DNA of 64,000 nt from Variovorax sp. S12S4 (GTDB taxonomy: Bacteria > Pseudomonadota > Gammaproteobacteria > Burkholderiales > Burkholderiaceae_C). The translations under genes were made by a program, and so were the position numbers. The DNA is taken from NCBI RefSeq assembly GCF_023195515.1, contig NZ_JALPKR020000002.1, positions 5,557,001 to 5,621,000 of the forward strand, read 5' to 3'. The notes under the pieces were generated by a model. It saw only the letters and a program-made list of their open reading frames with translations. It was not told the origin of the DNA and searched no databases. How positions within the stretch are numbered: position 1 is the first letter of the stretch; the number at the start of each line of letters is the position of its first letter. This document shows positions 17,605 to 26,727 of the stretch, piece by piece.

Positions 17605-19026
17605 ATGCAGTCCATCGAAGCCACCCCGGTCGCCGTCTCTGTTCCGGCCGGCACCGGCCACCTGAAGAAGGTGCTCGGCCCCATCCAGCTCTGGGGCATT
17701 GCGGTGGGCCTCGTCATTTCGGGTGAATACTTTGGTTGGAGCTACGGCTGGAACACGGCCGGCACGCTCGGCTTTCTGGTTGCCACGGTGCTGGTGGCCA
17801 CCATGTACACCACGTTCATCTTCAGTTTCACCGAGCTCTCGACCGCCATTCCGCACGCCGGCGGCCCCTTTGCCTATGCCAGGCGAGCCTTCGGGCCGAC
17901 AGGTGGCTTTGTCGCCGGCTTCGCCACGCTGGTCGAATTCGTCTTTGCACCGCCGGCCATTGCGCTGGCCATCGGCGCCTACCTCAATGTGCAGTTCCCC
18001 GGCATCAACCCGAAGTGGTTTGCACTGGGCGCCTATGTGATCTTCATCGGGCTCAACTGGATCGGCATCGGCATTGCGGCGGCCTTCGAACTCTTCGTGA
18101 CGGTGCTGGCGATCTTCGAGCTGTTCGTGTTCATGGGCGTGGTCACGCCGGGCTGGTCGATGGCGAATTTCGTTGCCAACGGCTGGGCCGGCGGCAACGT
18201 GCTCAACGGCGCGGCCGTCTCGGGCATCTTTGCGTCGATACCTTTCGCGATCTGGTTCTTCCTGGCCATCGAGGGCGCGGCCATGGCGGCCGAGGAAGCG
18301 CGCGACCCGCACCGCACCATTCCCATCGCCTACACCACGGGCATCGTCACGCTGGTGGTGCTGGCCTTCGGCGTGATGATCTTCGCGGGCGGCGTGGGCG
18401 ACTGGCGCAAGCTCGCCAACATCAACGACCCGTTGCCGCAAGCCATGAAGGCGGTGGTGGGCGACAACAGCGGCTGGCTGCACATGCTGGTGTGGATCGG
18501 CCTCTTCGGGCTGGTTGCCTCGTTCCACGGCATCATCATGGGCTACTCGCGCCAGATCTTCGCGCTGGCGCGAGCAGGCTACCTGCCGCGCTACTTCGCC
18601 GGCCTGAGCCCGCGCTTCGACACGCCGCACCGCGCGCTGCTGGCCGGCGGCGTCATCGGCGTGGTGGCCATCTTCAGCGACGAGTGGGTGCAGTTCGGCG
18701 GCCAGACGCTCACCGCCAACATCGTGACCATGGCGGTGCTCGGCGCCATCGTGATGTACCTGATCTCGATGGCCGCGCTCTTCAAGCTGCGCAAGAGCGA
18801 GCCCCACCTGCTGCGCACCTACCGCGCGCCCTTCTACCCGGTGTTTCCGGCCATTGCGCTCGGGCTTGGCGTGGTGTGTCTCGGCGCGATGGTGTGGTTC
18901 AACGCCATGCTCACGCTGCTGTTCCTGGTGCTGATGGCGGCGGCCTATGGCTACTTCCTCTTGACCTCTGCACAGCGCAAGGCGGCGGCGCCCGACGAAA
19001 TGCTTTCCTCGCCTCCTTCGGTTTGA
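17605..19026 (+). CDS. eat: Ethanolamine permease (APC superfamily)
   Basis: A 473-residue transporter with about 12 membrane segments, of the APC amino acid/polyamine family. It begins LKKVLGPIQLWGIAVGLVIS and contains the early signature EYFGWSYGWNTAGTLGFLVA, a hallmark of ethanolamine permeases. The ATG at 17605 follows GAGAGG by 8 bases; the frame is open upstream but without signals. eutB starts 7 bases downstream, so uptake and cleavage of ethanolamine are one operon. Confidence 0.93.
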   Translation: MQSIEATPVAVSVPAGTGHLKKVLGPIQLWGIAVGLVISGEYFGWSYGWNTAGTLGFLVATVLVATMYTTFIFSFTELSTAIPHAGGPFAYARRAFGPTGGFVAGFATLVEFVFAPPAIALAIGAYLNVQFPGINPKWFALGAYVIFIGLNWIGIGIAAAFELFVTVLAIFELFVFMGVVTPGWSMANFVANGWAGGNVLNGAAVSGIFASIPFAIWFFLAIEGAAMAAEEARDPHRTIPIAYTTGIVTLVVLAFGVMIFAGGVGDWRKLANINDPLPQAMKAVVGDNSGWLHMLVWIGLFGLVASFHGIIMGYSRQIFALARAGYLPRYFAGLSPRFDTPHRALLAGGVIGVVAIFSDEWVQFGGQTLTANIVTMAVLGAIVMYLISMAALFKLRKSEPHLLRTYRAPFYPVFPAIALGLGVVCLGAMVWFNAMLTLLFLVLMAAAYGYFLLTSAQRKAAAPDEMLSSPPSV

Positions 19027-19033
19027 AAGAAAG

Positions 19034-20428
19034 ATGCGCTATCGCACCACCATCGCCGGCCAGGCCTTCGCCTTCGACGACCTGAAGCAGGTCATGGCCG
19101 TGGCCAGCCCGGCACGTTCGGGCGACTATCTCGCGGAGATCGGCGCGGCCACGGCGCAGCAGCGCATGGCGGCGCGCCACGTGCTGGCCGAGACGCCGCT
19201 CAAGCAGTTCCTGACGGAAGCACTGATTCCCTACGAGAGCGACAACATCACGCGCCTCATCATCGACAGCCACGACGCACAGGCTTTTGCGCCGGTTTCG
19301 CATCTCACGGTGGGTGACTTCCGCAACTGGCTGCTGTCTGAGCAGGCCACCACTGAAGTGCTGACGGCGCTGGCGCCGGGCCTCACGCCCGAAATGGTGG
19401 CGGCCGTGTCCAAGCTCATGCGCAACCAGGACCTGGTCTCGGTCGCCAAAAAGTGCAGCGTGGTCACCCGGTTTCGCGACACCATCGGCCTGCCCGGCCA
19501 CCTGGCCGTGCGGCTGCAACCCAACCATCCGACAGACGACCTGCGCGGCGTGGCGGCCTCCACGCTCGACGGCTTGCTTTATGGCGCGGGCGATGCGGTG
19601 ATCGGGCTCAACCCGGTGTCCGACAGCATGCAGGTGCTGGGGCGTTTGCTGCACATGCTCGACGAGGTGATCCAGCGCTTCGAGATCCCCACCCAAAGCT
19701 GTGTGCTCACGCACGTGACCAACACGCTGAAGCTCGCGGAAGCGGGCGCGCCGGTGGACCTGGTGTTCCAGTCGATTGCGGGCACCGAAAAGGCGAACCT
19801 GTCTTTCGGCATCACGCCCGAGCTGCTCGACGAAGCCTACGCCGCCGCGCTGGCGCTGAACCGGGGCACGGTGGGCAACAACGTGATGTACTTCGAAACG
19901 GGCCAGGGCAGCGCACTGTCGGCCAACGCCAACTTCGGCGTCGACCAGCAGACCTGCGAGGTGCGCGCCTACGCATTGGCACGGCGCTACAAGCCGCTCC
20001 TCATCAACACGGTGGTCGGCTTCATCGGGCCGGAATACCTCTTCGACGGCAAGCAGATCATCCGCGCCGGGCTGGAAGACCATTGCTGCGGCAAGCTGCT
20101 GGGCCTGCCCATCGGCTGCGACATCTGCTACACCAACCATGCCGAAGCCGACCAGGACGACATGGACAACCTCCTCGTGTTGCTGGGCACGGCGGGCATC
20201 AACTTCATCATGGGCATTCCGGGCGCCGACGACGTGATGCTCAACTACCAGAGCACCTCGTTCCACGACGCGCTATTCCTGCGGCAGACGCTGGGCCTGA
20301 AGCGCGCGCCCGAATTCGAGGCCTGGCTGCAGCGCATGCAGATCACCAATGCCGCGGGGCAACTCGCACCGCCGTCGGCCAACCGCCTGCTGGCGGACAT
20401 GAGCGGGCTGGCCGCGCTGGCACCATGA
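19034..20428 (+). CDS. eutB: Ethanolamine ammonia-lyase large subunit
   Basis: The 464-residue catalytic subunit of adenosylcobalamin-dependent ethanolamine ammonia-lyase, which turns ethanolamine into acetaldehyde and ammonia. It matches the family along its whole length: YLAEIGAATAQQRMAARHVL, LNPVSDSMQVLGRLLHMLDE, FQSIAGTEKANLSFGI, YFETGQGSALSANANFGVDQ, PIGCDICYTNHAEADQDDMD. Its stop overlaps the eutC start (ATGA). The enzyme needs B12; no microcompartment shell genes, reactivase (eutA) or cobalamin genes are in the window. Confidence 0.97.
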   Translation: MRYRTTIAGQAFAFDDLKQVMAVASPARSGDYLAEIGAATAQQRMAARHVLAETPLKQFLTEALIPYESDNITRLIIDSHDAQAFAPVSHLTVGDFRNWLLSEQATTEVLTALAPGLTPEMVAAVSKLMRNQDLVSVAKKCSVVTRFRDTIGLPGHLAVRLQPNHPTDDLRGVAASTLDGLLYGAGDAVIGLNPVSDSMQVLGRLLHMLDEVIQRFEIPTQSCVLTHVTNTLKLAEAGAPVDLVFQSIAGTEKANLSFGITPELLDEAYAAALALNRGTVGNNVMYFETGQGSALSANANFGVDQQTCEVRAYALARRYKPLLINTVVGFIGPEYLFDGKQIIRAGLEDHCCGKLLGLPIGCDICYTNHAEADQDDMDNLLVLLGTAGINFIMGIPGADDVMLNYQSTSFHDALFLRQTLGLKRAPEFEAWLQRMQITNAAGQLAPPSANRLLADMSGLAALAP

Positions 20429-21210
20429 GCGACGAACCCGTCACGCCCAACCCTTGGGCACAGTGGCGCTCGGCCACTCCCGCGCGCTTGGCGCTCGGCC
20501 GCGCCGGCGCCGGCATGCCGACCGACGAGACGCTGCGCTTCGGCTGGGCCCATGCCATGGCGCGCGACGCCATCCATGCGGCACTCGACGTCGATGCGCT
20601 CGAAGCAACGCTGCGCCAACAGAACTGGGAAACGCTGCACGCCCGCAGCCGTGCGGAAGACCGCACCACGTACCTGCGCCGTCCCGACTTGGGCCGGCAA
20701 CTCGACCCCACCGATGCGGAGCGGCTGCGTGCTGCGGCAAAGCGCGAATGCGACGTGTGCCTGGTCATCGGCGATGGCCTTTCCTCGCTCGCAGTGGCAC
20801 GCCATGCCGCGCCGGTGCTGGCTGCGTTGCGCTCGCATCTGCCGGCGGAAACGCGCTTCTCCCCCGTGGTCATCGCCACGCAGGCGCGCGTTGCGCTGGC
20901 CGACGAGGTGGGCGAATTGTTCGGGGCCACGCTCTCGGTCATGCTGATCGGCGAACGCCCGGGCCTCAGCTCGCCCGACAGCCTCGGCATCTACCTGACC
21001 CATTCGCCCAAGCGCGGCCGGCACGACGCCGAGCGCAACTGCATCTCGAACGTGCGCCCCGAAGGCCTGCCCTGCGAAGCCGCCGCGTTCAAGCTGGCAT
21101 GGCTGATGCAAGAGTCCTTGCGCCGGGGGCTGACCGGCGTCGGCCTCAAGGACGAGAGCGATCTGGCGGTGCTTCAGCAAGACGCCCATAGACTCGAACT
21201 GCCCGGATAA
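20425..21210 (+). CDS. eutC: Ethanolamine ammonia-lyase small subunit
   Basis: The 261-residue partner of EutB that helps bind adenosylcobalamin. Family motifs: NPWAQWRSATPARLALGRAG near the start, CDVCLVIGDGLSSLAVARHA, FGATLSVMLIGERPGLSSPD, SLGIYLTHSPKRGRHDAERN, CISNVRPEGLPCEAAAFKLA. The start is fixed by the ATGA overlap with eutB. It is the last gene of the permease-eutB-eutC operon; a hipBA-like pair follows after 67 bases. Confidence 0.97.
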   Translation: MSDEPVTPNPWAQWRSATPARLALGRAGAGMPTDETLRFGWAHAMARDAIHAALDVDALEATLRQQNWETLHARSRAEDRTTYLRRPDLGRQLDPTDAERLRAAAKRECDVCLVIGDGLSSLAVARHAAPVLAALRSHLPAETRFSPVVIATQARVALADEVGELFGATLSVMLIGERPGLSSPDSLGIYLTHSPKRGRHDAERNCISNVRPEGLPCEAAAFKLAWLMQESLRRGLTGVGLKDESDLAVLQQDAHRLELPG

Positions 21211-21239
21211 CACACTCCACTATTCGCCAGAAAACGCAT

Positions 21240-21274
21240 TAAAATGACTTTTAACCCGTTTAATAGTCATTTTA
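21240..21274. promoter_or_regulatory. Perfect 10-bp inverted repeat, probable HipB operator
   Basis: TAAAATGACT (21240-21249) and AGTCATTTTA (21265-21274) are exact inverted copies separated by 15 AT-rich bases that contain two TTTAA runs. The right arm ends 3 bases before the ATG of the antitoxin gene, so binding would also cover the translation start. HipB-type antitoxins repress their own operon through such repeats. Confidence 0.75.
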
Positions 21275-21277
21275 TTG

Positions 21278-21622
21278 ATGCCAAGAAGCAGCCACAGTCT
21301 TTCCGCCCTGCCCTCGCAAACCATCGACCCTCTTGAAAGGCTCGGCCTGCGCCTTCGCGCGCACAGGGTCCATCGCGAATGGACGATCGCCGAAATGGCC
21401 GAACGGTTGCTGTGCTCGCCAAACACCCTGCGCGCACTCGAATCCGGCAAACCGGGCACCAGCATCGGCCTGCTCGCCCACGCGTTGTGGCTCTTTGGCG
21501 AAATCGATTCGATGGACAACGTGGCCCCCGCCCCCGCAGCGCTGGCCGCGAAGCGCCGCGTGCGCAGGTCGGCGGCGGAAGGCCCAGCAGGCAAGATCGC
21601 GGAAGACGAACGTGACTTCTGA
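21278..21622 (+). CDS. HipB-like helix-turn-helix antitoxin
   Basis: A 114-residue protein with a Cro/CI-type helix-turn-helix (LGLRLRAHRVHREWTIAEMA, ERLLCSPNTLRALESGKPGT, then SIGLLAHALWLFG), followed by a basic, probably disordered tail. HipB proteins bind both their operator and the HipA kinase. The ATG at 21278 sits directly after the inverted repeat and has no clear ribosome-binding site. The gene overlaps hipA by 11 bases, the usual arrangement of an antitoxin and its toxin. Confidence 0.87.
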   Translation: MPRSSHSLSALPSQTIDPLERLGLRLRAHRVHREWTIAEMAERLLCSPNTLRALESGKPGTSIGLLAHALWLFGEIDSMDNVAPAPAALAAKRRVRRSAAEGPAGKIAEDERDF

Positions 21623-22865
21623 CAGCGCCGTCGACGAGCGAAGCATCTACGTCGGCCTTGCGCACCGCACCGGTGAACGGGTGCAACCGGCCGGCCTGAT
21701 GAAGGTGGTGCGCCGCGGCGTGGTGGAGTCCGGTGAGTTCGCCTACGGGCGGCGTTATCTTGAAGCCCCGGCGTCCGCACCGCTCAACCCCGAGCATCTG
21801 CCGCTGCGCGATGCGACCTTTGTGCTGCCCGAGCGCCGCATTCGCGACGGTGGCGCCATGCCGCTCACGCTGCGCGATGCGCTGCCGGACAGCTGGGGCC
21901 GCAAGGTGCTCGAAATACGCCAGGGCAAAGCGCTGTCGGACATCGACGCATTGCTGCTCACCAACGAGGACCGCATCGGCGCGATGGTGTTTGCCGAATC
22001 GCTGCCCATCGAAAGTGAAGAACCGCCATCGACGCTGCTTTCGCTGGAGGAACTCGCCGAGGCATCCCGCCGCATTGAAGCGGGAATCGAGATCGGCCCC
22101 GACATGCACAGGCTGTTGCGCGGCGGCAGCCTGGGAGGCGCCCGCCCCAAGGCTGCCTTTGTGCACCAGGGCCGGCGCTGCATCGCCAAGTTCGCATCGC
22201 GTGGGGACGACCACGACGTGGAAGTGATCGAGGCGGCAACGCTCTGGCTGGCCGATGCCTGCGGCATCGAAGTTCCGCCTTTTCTGCTGCAACCCCTTGC
22301 GGCAGGACATGCCTTGCTTGTCGAGCGCTTCGACCGGGCGGGGCCGGTGGGCGACGAACGCCGCTTTCACTACCTCTCGGCTTCGGCACTGCTCGACGTG
22401 CCCTACGAATCCAGCCGGGGCAGCTATGTCGAGCTGGCGCAATTGCTGCGCCGCATTTCCGCGCAGCCGCAAGCAGACCTGGCCGAGCTTTTTCGCCGCC
22501 TGGTGTTCAACCTGGCGGTGGGTAACAGCGACGACCACGTCAAGAACCATGGCGCGCTGCGGCGCGAAGACGGCCTCTGGTACCTGGCGCCGGCTTTCGA
22601 TCTGGTCATGCAGTTGGGCGGCCATACGGGCTACCAGGAATTGGCCATTCTTCCGGGGCAGCACGCATCGAGCATCGAAATGGCCCGCGCTGCGGCTTCG
22701 CATTTCGGGCTATCGGCGGCGCAGGCGGACGCGATCATCCGCGCCACGGAAGAAACCGTCGCCTTGCATGCCGCCGCGAGCGTCGAGGCGGCAGGGGGAA
22801 ACCGCGCTCTCGTGCGCCGGGTGGCGGCGTTCATCGAGCAGCAGCACGCACGCATGCACGCGTAG
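21612..22865 (+). CDS. HipA-family serine/threonine kinase toxin
   Basis: A 417-residue HipA family protein. Visible motifs: an N-terminal HipA domain (IYVGLAHRTGERVQPAGLMK), the glycine-rich loop GGSLGGARPKAAF, the ATP-binding lysine in RRCIAKFASRGDDHDVEV, the catalytic loop NLAVGNSDDHVKNHG and the metal-binding APAFDLVMQLGGHTGYQ. All key kinase residues are present, so it is likely active. E. coli HipA phosphorylates glutamyl-tRNA synthetase and causes persistence; the target here is unknown. The start is a GTG at 21612 within the end of hipB. The upstream frame is open but gives non-family sequence. Confidence 0.92.
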   Translation: MTSDSAVDERSIYVGLAHRTGERVQPAGLMKVVRRGVVESGEFAYGRRYLEAPASAPLNPEHLPLRDATFVLPERRIRDGGAMPLTLRDALPDSWGRKVLEIRQGKALSDIDALLLTNEDRIGAMVFAESLPIESEEPPSTLLSLEELAEASRRIEAGIEIGPDMHRLLRGGSLGGARPKAAFVHQGRRCIAKFASRGDDHDVEVIEAATLWLADACGIEVPPFLLQPLAAGHALLVERFDRAGPVGDERRFHYLSASALLDVPYESSRGSYVELAQLLRRISAQPQADLAELFRRLVFNLAVGNSDDHVKNHGALRREDGLWYLAPAFDLVMQLGGHTGYQELAILPGQHASSIEMARAAASHFGLSAAQADAIIRATEETVALHAAASVEAAGGNRALVRRVAAFIEQQHARMHA

Positions 22866-22960
22866 CTGGCACGGCTGATGCGTGGGTCAACGCGAAAGTG
22901 TCACGGGCGCTGCATACGCCCGGCGCTTCCCATCGACCACCGCACAACAACAAGGAACGC

Positions 22961-24223
22961 ATGCAACGCCGCCTCGTCCTCCTCACCCCGCTGGCCGCAG
23001 CGCTCGTCGCCACCGGCTGCGCCAGTCTCTCGCCCGCCAAAGGCCTGTCGCCAGGCCGCTGGGACGCATTCAACCGGGCGCAGATCGAAGGCTTGATCTC
23101 CAGTCTCGGCAAGGGAAGCCCGGGCTACAGCGCCGCCAAGCCGCCTTATGTGGTCTTCGATTGGGACAACACCAGCGTGTTTCTCGACATCGAGGAAGCC
23201 TCGCTGATCTATCAGCTCGAAAACCTGGCGTTCGGCGCGACGCCCGCGCAACTTGAAGTGGCGCTGCGCAAAAACATTCCGAAGAAGGACTTTCTTCCGG
23301 CGCACAACAATGCAGTGGGCAAGCCGGTCAACATCGACCTCCTGGTGCCCGACATCGTGGCGAGCTACACCTGGCTCTACCAGAACTACAGCGGCCTCAA
23401 GGGCACCCAGCCGCTCGTGGCGGTGAAGCTGAACCCGCACTACATCGCCTTCACCACCAAGGTTCGCTATCTCTACGAAGCCATTGGCGACACCTTCGAC
23501 CACGACACGGCCTACCCGTGGGTGACCTACCTCTTCGTCGGCATGACCGAAGCGCAGGTGCGCAAGCTCACGGCGGAAACGGTGGCGTGGCAGTTGAAGG
23601 AGCCGGTGGCCAAGGTGAAGTGGACCTCGCCCACGGCTCTGCCCGGCCAGGCGGGCGTGGTTTCGGTCAGCTGGAAGAACGGCCTTCGGCTGCAGCCCGA
23701 AATGCAGGAGCTGTACGCCGCCTTTCGCAATGCGGGCTTCGATGTGTGGGTGTGTTCCGCGTCCTTCGTCGACGTGATCAAGGAGATTTCGTCCAACCCG
23801 GCCTTCGGCTACAACAACCCGCCCGAGCGCGTGCTGGCGATGGAGCTGGAGCGCGATGCCAACGGCGTCATCCAGCCGGAATTCCGCCGCGGCTACGACC
23901 AGACGCAGGGCCCCGGCAAGACAAAGAACATCCAGCGCTTTCTGGTGAGCAAGTATGGCTACGGCCCGTGCTTCATTGCCGGCGACAGCGAGGGCGACCA
24001 GAACATGATGGCCGACTTTGCCGACACGAAGAAGGTGCTGATCGTGAACCGCCTGCGCGACCCGAAGACCGACATCGGCAAGTTCTCGGCCATGGCGGTG
24101 CAGAGCTACGGCAAGCCGGACACGCGCTACCTGCTGCAGGGCCGTGACGACAACACGGGCCAGTGGGTGGCTTCGCAGTTGCACACGCCGCTGGGTGCCA
24201 CGCAAGGCAAGGCGCTGAAATAG
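22961..24223 (+). CDS. HAD-superfamily phosphatase, predicted lipoprotein
   Basis: A 420-residue exported phosphatase-like protein. The signal peptide ends in a lipobox (LVATGCAS), so it is probably anchored to the membrane as a lipoprotein. HAD motifs: the nucleophile motif FDWDNTSVFLDIEEASL (DxDxT), a serine motif in VWVCSASFVDVIKEI, and the metal-binding acidic motif IAGDSEGDQNMMADF. The DxDNT, SAS and GDxxxD combination resembles bacterial phosphorylcholine/phosphoserine phosphatases; I cannot choose the substrate. It stands alone between hipA and an AhpD-like gene. Confidence 0.87.
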   Translation: MQRRLVLLTPLAAALVATGCASLSPAKGLSPGRWDAFNRAQIEGLISSLGKGSPGYSAAKPPYVVFDWDNTSVFLDIEEASLIYQLENLAFGATPAQLEVALRKNIPKKDFLPAHNNAVGKPVNIDLLVPDIVASYTWLYQNYSGLKGTQPLVAVKLNPHYIAFTTKVRYLYEAIGDTFDHDTAYPWVTYLFVGMTEAQVRKLTAETVAWQLKEPVAKVKWTSPTALPGQAGVVSVSWKNGLRLQPEMQELYAAFRNAGFDVWVCSASFVDVIKEISSNPAFGYNNPPERVLAMELERDANGVIQPEFRRGYDQTQGPGKTKNIQRFLVSKYGYGPCFIAGDSEGDQNMMADFADTKKVLIVNRLRDPKTDIGKFSAMAVQSYGKPDTRYLLQGRDDNTGQWVASQLHTPLGATQGKALK

Positions 24224-24300
24224 GCGCACGGGCGCGGCGGACGGTAGCTGCTCATGAGGGACTTGCCTATGATCGTGGCACTGCCCTCAGGAGACAAAAC

Positions 24301-24879
24301 ATGGCCGACCGCTACCCCCTTGCCGAGCTGAAAGACCTGCCCGAAGACATCCGCACCGCCGTTCTTGCGGTGCAGGAAAAAGCCGGCTTCGTGCCCAACG
24401 TTTTCCTCGCGCTGGCGCGCCGCCCGGCCGAGTGGCGCGCCTTCTTCGCGTACCACGACGCGCTGATGCTGAAGGAAGAAGGCTCGCTCACCAAGGGCGA
24501 CCGCGAGATGATCGTCACCACCACGAGCGCGGCCAACCAGTGCCTTTACTGCGTGGTGGCGCACGGCGCGCTGCTGCGCATCTACGAGAAGAAGCCGCTG
24601 GTGGCCGACCAGGTGGCCGTGAACTACCGCAAGGCCGACATCACGCCGCGCCAGCGCGCGATGCTCGACTTTGCGATGAAGGTCTGCGAGCGCTCGCATG
24701 AAATCGACGAAGCGGACTTCAGCGCATTGCATGCCCACGGCTTCGACGATGAAGACATCTGGGACATCGCCTCCATCACCGCCTTCTTCGGCCTGAGCAA
24801 CCGGCTTGCGAGCTTCAGCGGCATGCAGCCGAACCCCGAGTTCTTCCTGATGGGGCGGCTGCCTCGCGAAAAGAAATAG
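24301..24879 (+). CDS. AhpD-like peroxidase-related protein
   Basis: A 192-residue carboxymuconolactone decarboxylase/AhpD-fold protein. The redox motif is NQCLYCVVAHGALLR (CxxC then His), as in alkylhydroperoxidase AhpD, with flanking LTKGDREMIVTTTSAA and RQRAMLDFAMKVCERSHEID. Such proteins are annotated as peroxidase-related enzymes. An AGGAGAC ribosome-binding site precedes the ATG at 24301. It is convergent with eptA, 7 bases away. A role in peroxide or thiol stress is inferred from the fold. Confidence 0.9.
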   Translation: MADRYPLAELKDLPEDIRTAVLAVQEKAGFVPNVFLALARRPAEWRAFFAYHDALMLKEEGSLTKGDREMIVTTTSAANQCLYCVVAHGALLRIYEKKPLVADQVAVNYRKADITPRQRAMLDFAMKVCERSHEIDEADFSALHAHGFDDEDIWDIASITAFFGLSNRLASFSGMQPNPEFFLMGRLPREKK

Positions 24880-24886
24880 CGATCCT

Positions 24887-26638
24887 TCAAGCCTTGTTTC
24901 GGCAGGACGCGAGCGCGTCCAAGGCGGGCTTGTAGGTGGAGTTGCTCACGTCCATCAAACCTAGCACCGTGTGATAGAGGTTGTCGTGCGTGAGCGGCGT
25001 GTCGAGCCCCGCTTCCATGCACGGCAGCGAGAGTTTGCGGCGCTCGCTCATGCCGGGGCTGAACCAGGTGACCATGGGCACGTGCTTCTGCGCTTCCGGC
25101 GCAAAGCTGTAGGGCACGCCATGCAGGAACAGGCCGTACTCGCCGAGCGACTCTCCATGGTCGCTCACGTACAGCAGCGCCGGGTCGTAGCTCCCCGACT
25201 GAGCCTTGAGCCAGTCGATGGTCTGGCTCAAGAACTGGTCGGTCTGGGCGATGGAGTTGTCGTACACGTTCTGCAGCTCCGCATGGCCGCACTCCGCCAG
25301 CGCGTTGGTCTTGCATTCGGGCAGGAAGCGCTTCACCTCCGGCGCCGAACGCTTGTAGTAGGCCGGCCCGTGGCTGCCCATCTGGTGCATGACCAGCACC
25401 ACGCCCTTTGCGCGGCGCTCGGCCGGCAGCGCCGCGATGCGTGCATCCAGGCCCTTGAGCATGACGTCGTCCAGGCACTCCTCGCCGTCGCACAGCGCGC
25501 TCTTCTGCGTCGGTGAAAGGCTGTCGAAGGCCGATGCATTCGGAATGCGCGTGCAGACATCCTTGCAGCCCGCCTGGTTGTCGAGCCACAGCACGGCCAG
25601 GCCGGCGGCCTGCAGCACGTCGACCAGGTTCTCGTAGTCGTCCTTGCGCGATTCGTAGCCTTGCTTGCCCAGCGGCGAGAACATGCACGGCACCGAAGCG
25701 AGCGTGTTGGTGCCGCACGAATGCACATCGCGGTAGCTCAGCACGCCCCGCGCGGCCAGCCCGGGCGTGGTGTCGCGCGCGTAGCCGTTCAGGCCGAAGT
25801 GGTCGGCACGGGCTGTCTCGCCCACCACCAGCACGAACATCGGCGGCCGGGCCTGCCCGGCATAGCTCGCGCCCAGGGCCGTACCTGCGGTGATGGGAAT
25901 CAGCTTGCGGCTGCGCTTGAACAGCGGCTTGATGAGCACCGAGCCGGCCGAATAGAGGCTCGCCACCGGGTTCATCATGTAGCGCAGGTGGATGTTGTTG
26001 CGCATCAGCGGCGCGAGTTGGCGGTTCATCGATACGGCCGCCGCCAAGGCCACCACCACGGCCAGCACCAGCAGCGCCGCGTTGCGCCAGAGCTTGCCGA
26101 CAAAGCGCATCGGCATGATGCGAGCGCGCCAGAGGGCCACACCCGGCAGCAGCACGACCAGCAGCACATGGAATGCCATGCGCCAGCTCATGAGGTCGCG
26201 CGCTTCGTTCGGGTCGGTCTGCAGCACGTTGGCGATCATGGTCGGATCCATCACCACGCGGTACTCGAGCATGTAGTGCTGCACGAACGCTGCCAGCAGC
26301 ACCACGGCAAACCACAGCGGCTTCATCCAGCGCGACCATGCCGTGAAGGACAGCAGCGCCACCGTGGCGCACACCATGAGCACCGCCATGGCCGCGGTCG
26401 TGGGCAGGTAGGCGCTGGGTGCGCCGCCGATGCGCGCCAGTTCGTCCCACAGCGGCCAGTTGGCGGCGGCGGCAAGGTAGATGGCGAGCCACACGACCGC
26501 CCGCTGCGCCGAGCGCGGCCGCGCAAGCCAAAGGTCGATGCGCGCCCACAGCGCATGTGCAAACGCCAGGTAGGGTGCGCCAGCTGCAGGCAGTTGCAGG
26601 GCACGCGTTGGCGCGGATTCGATTCGCGTGGAAGACAT
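24887..26638 (-). CDS. eptA: Lipid A phosphoethanolamine transferase, EptA-like
   Basis: A 583-residue inner-membrane enzyme with about five N-terminal membrane segments (to residue 210) and a periplasmic sulfatase-like domain. The domain has VVGETARADHFGLNGYARDT, the nucleophile region SCGTNTLASVPCMFSP (Thr310/Thr312), and DHGESLGEYGLFLHG for the metal site, with paired cysteines typical of EptA/MCR proteins. The family moves phosphoethanolamine from phosphatidylethanolamine to lipid A and lowers binding of cationic peptides. It is a chromosomal member, in a neighbourhood with two PAP2 phosphatases and a PmrAB-like system. Paired CTGAA boxes lie just upstream. Confidence 0.94.
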   Translation of the reverse strand: MSSTRIESAPTRALQLPAAGAPYLAFAHALWARIDLWLARPRSAQRAVVWLAIYLAAAANWPLWDELARIGGAPSAYLPTTAAMAVLMVCATVALLSFTAWSRWMKPLWFAVVLLAAFVQHYMLEYRVVMDPTMIANVLQTDPNEARDLMSWRMAFHVLLVVLLPGVALWRARIMPMRFVGKLWRNAALLVLAVVVALAAAVSMNRQLAPLMRNNIHLRYMMNPVASLYSAGSVLIKPLFKRSRKLIPITAGTALGASYAGQARPPMFVLVVGETARADHFGLNGYARDTTPGLAARGVLSYRDVHSCGTNTLASVPCMFSPLGKQGYESRKDDYENLVDVLQAAGLAVLWLDNQAGCKDVCTRIPNASAFDSLSPTQKSALCDGEECLDDVMLKGLDARIAALPAERRAKGVVLVMHQMGSHGPAYYKRSAPEVKRFLPECKTNALAECGHAELQNVYDNSIAQTDQFLSQTIDWLKAQSGSYDPALLYVSDHGESLGEYGLFLHGVPYSFAPEAQKHVPMVTWFSPGMSERRKLSLPCMEAGLDTPLTHDNLYHTVLGLMDVSNSTYKPALDALASCRNKA

Positions 26639-26660
26639 GCGCCGACTGTAGAAAGCGCAA

Positions 26661-26699
26661 CTGAAGGAAGCCTGAATGCGCTGTTCAGCCGGCGTTCAG
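26661..26699. promoter_or_regulatory. Two converging pairs of CTGAA boxes upstream of eptA
   Basis: CTGAA at 26661 and 26672 (N6 between), then TTCAG, the reverse complement, at 26684 and 26695 (N6 between). Each pair has the 11-base phase typical of OmpR/PmrA-type tandem half-sites. They lie 23-61 bases before the eptA start and match the boxes in front of the response-regulator gene at 28057. Confidence 0.65.
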
Positions 26700-26727
26700 A
26701 ATGGGCTCACGCAGGCGCGCCTGGGGG

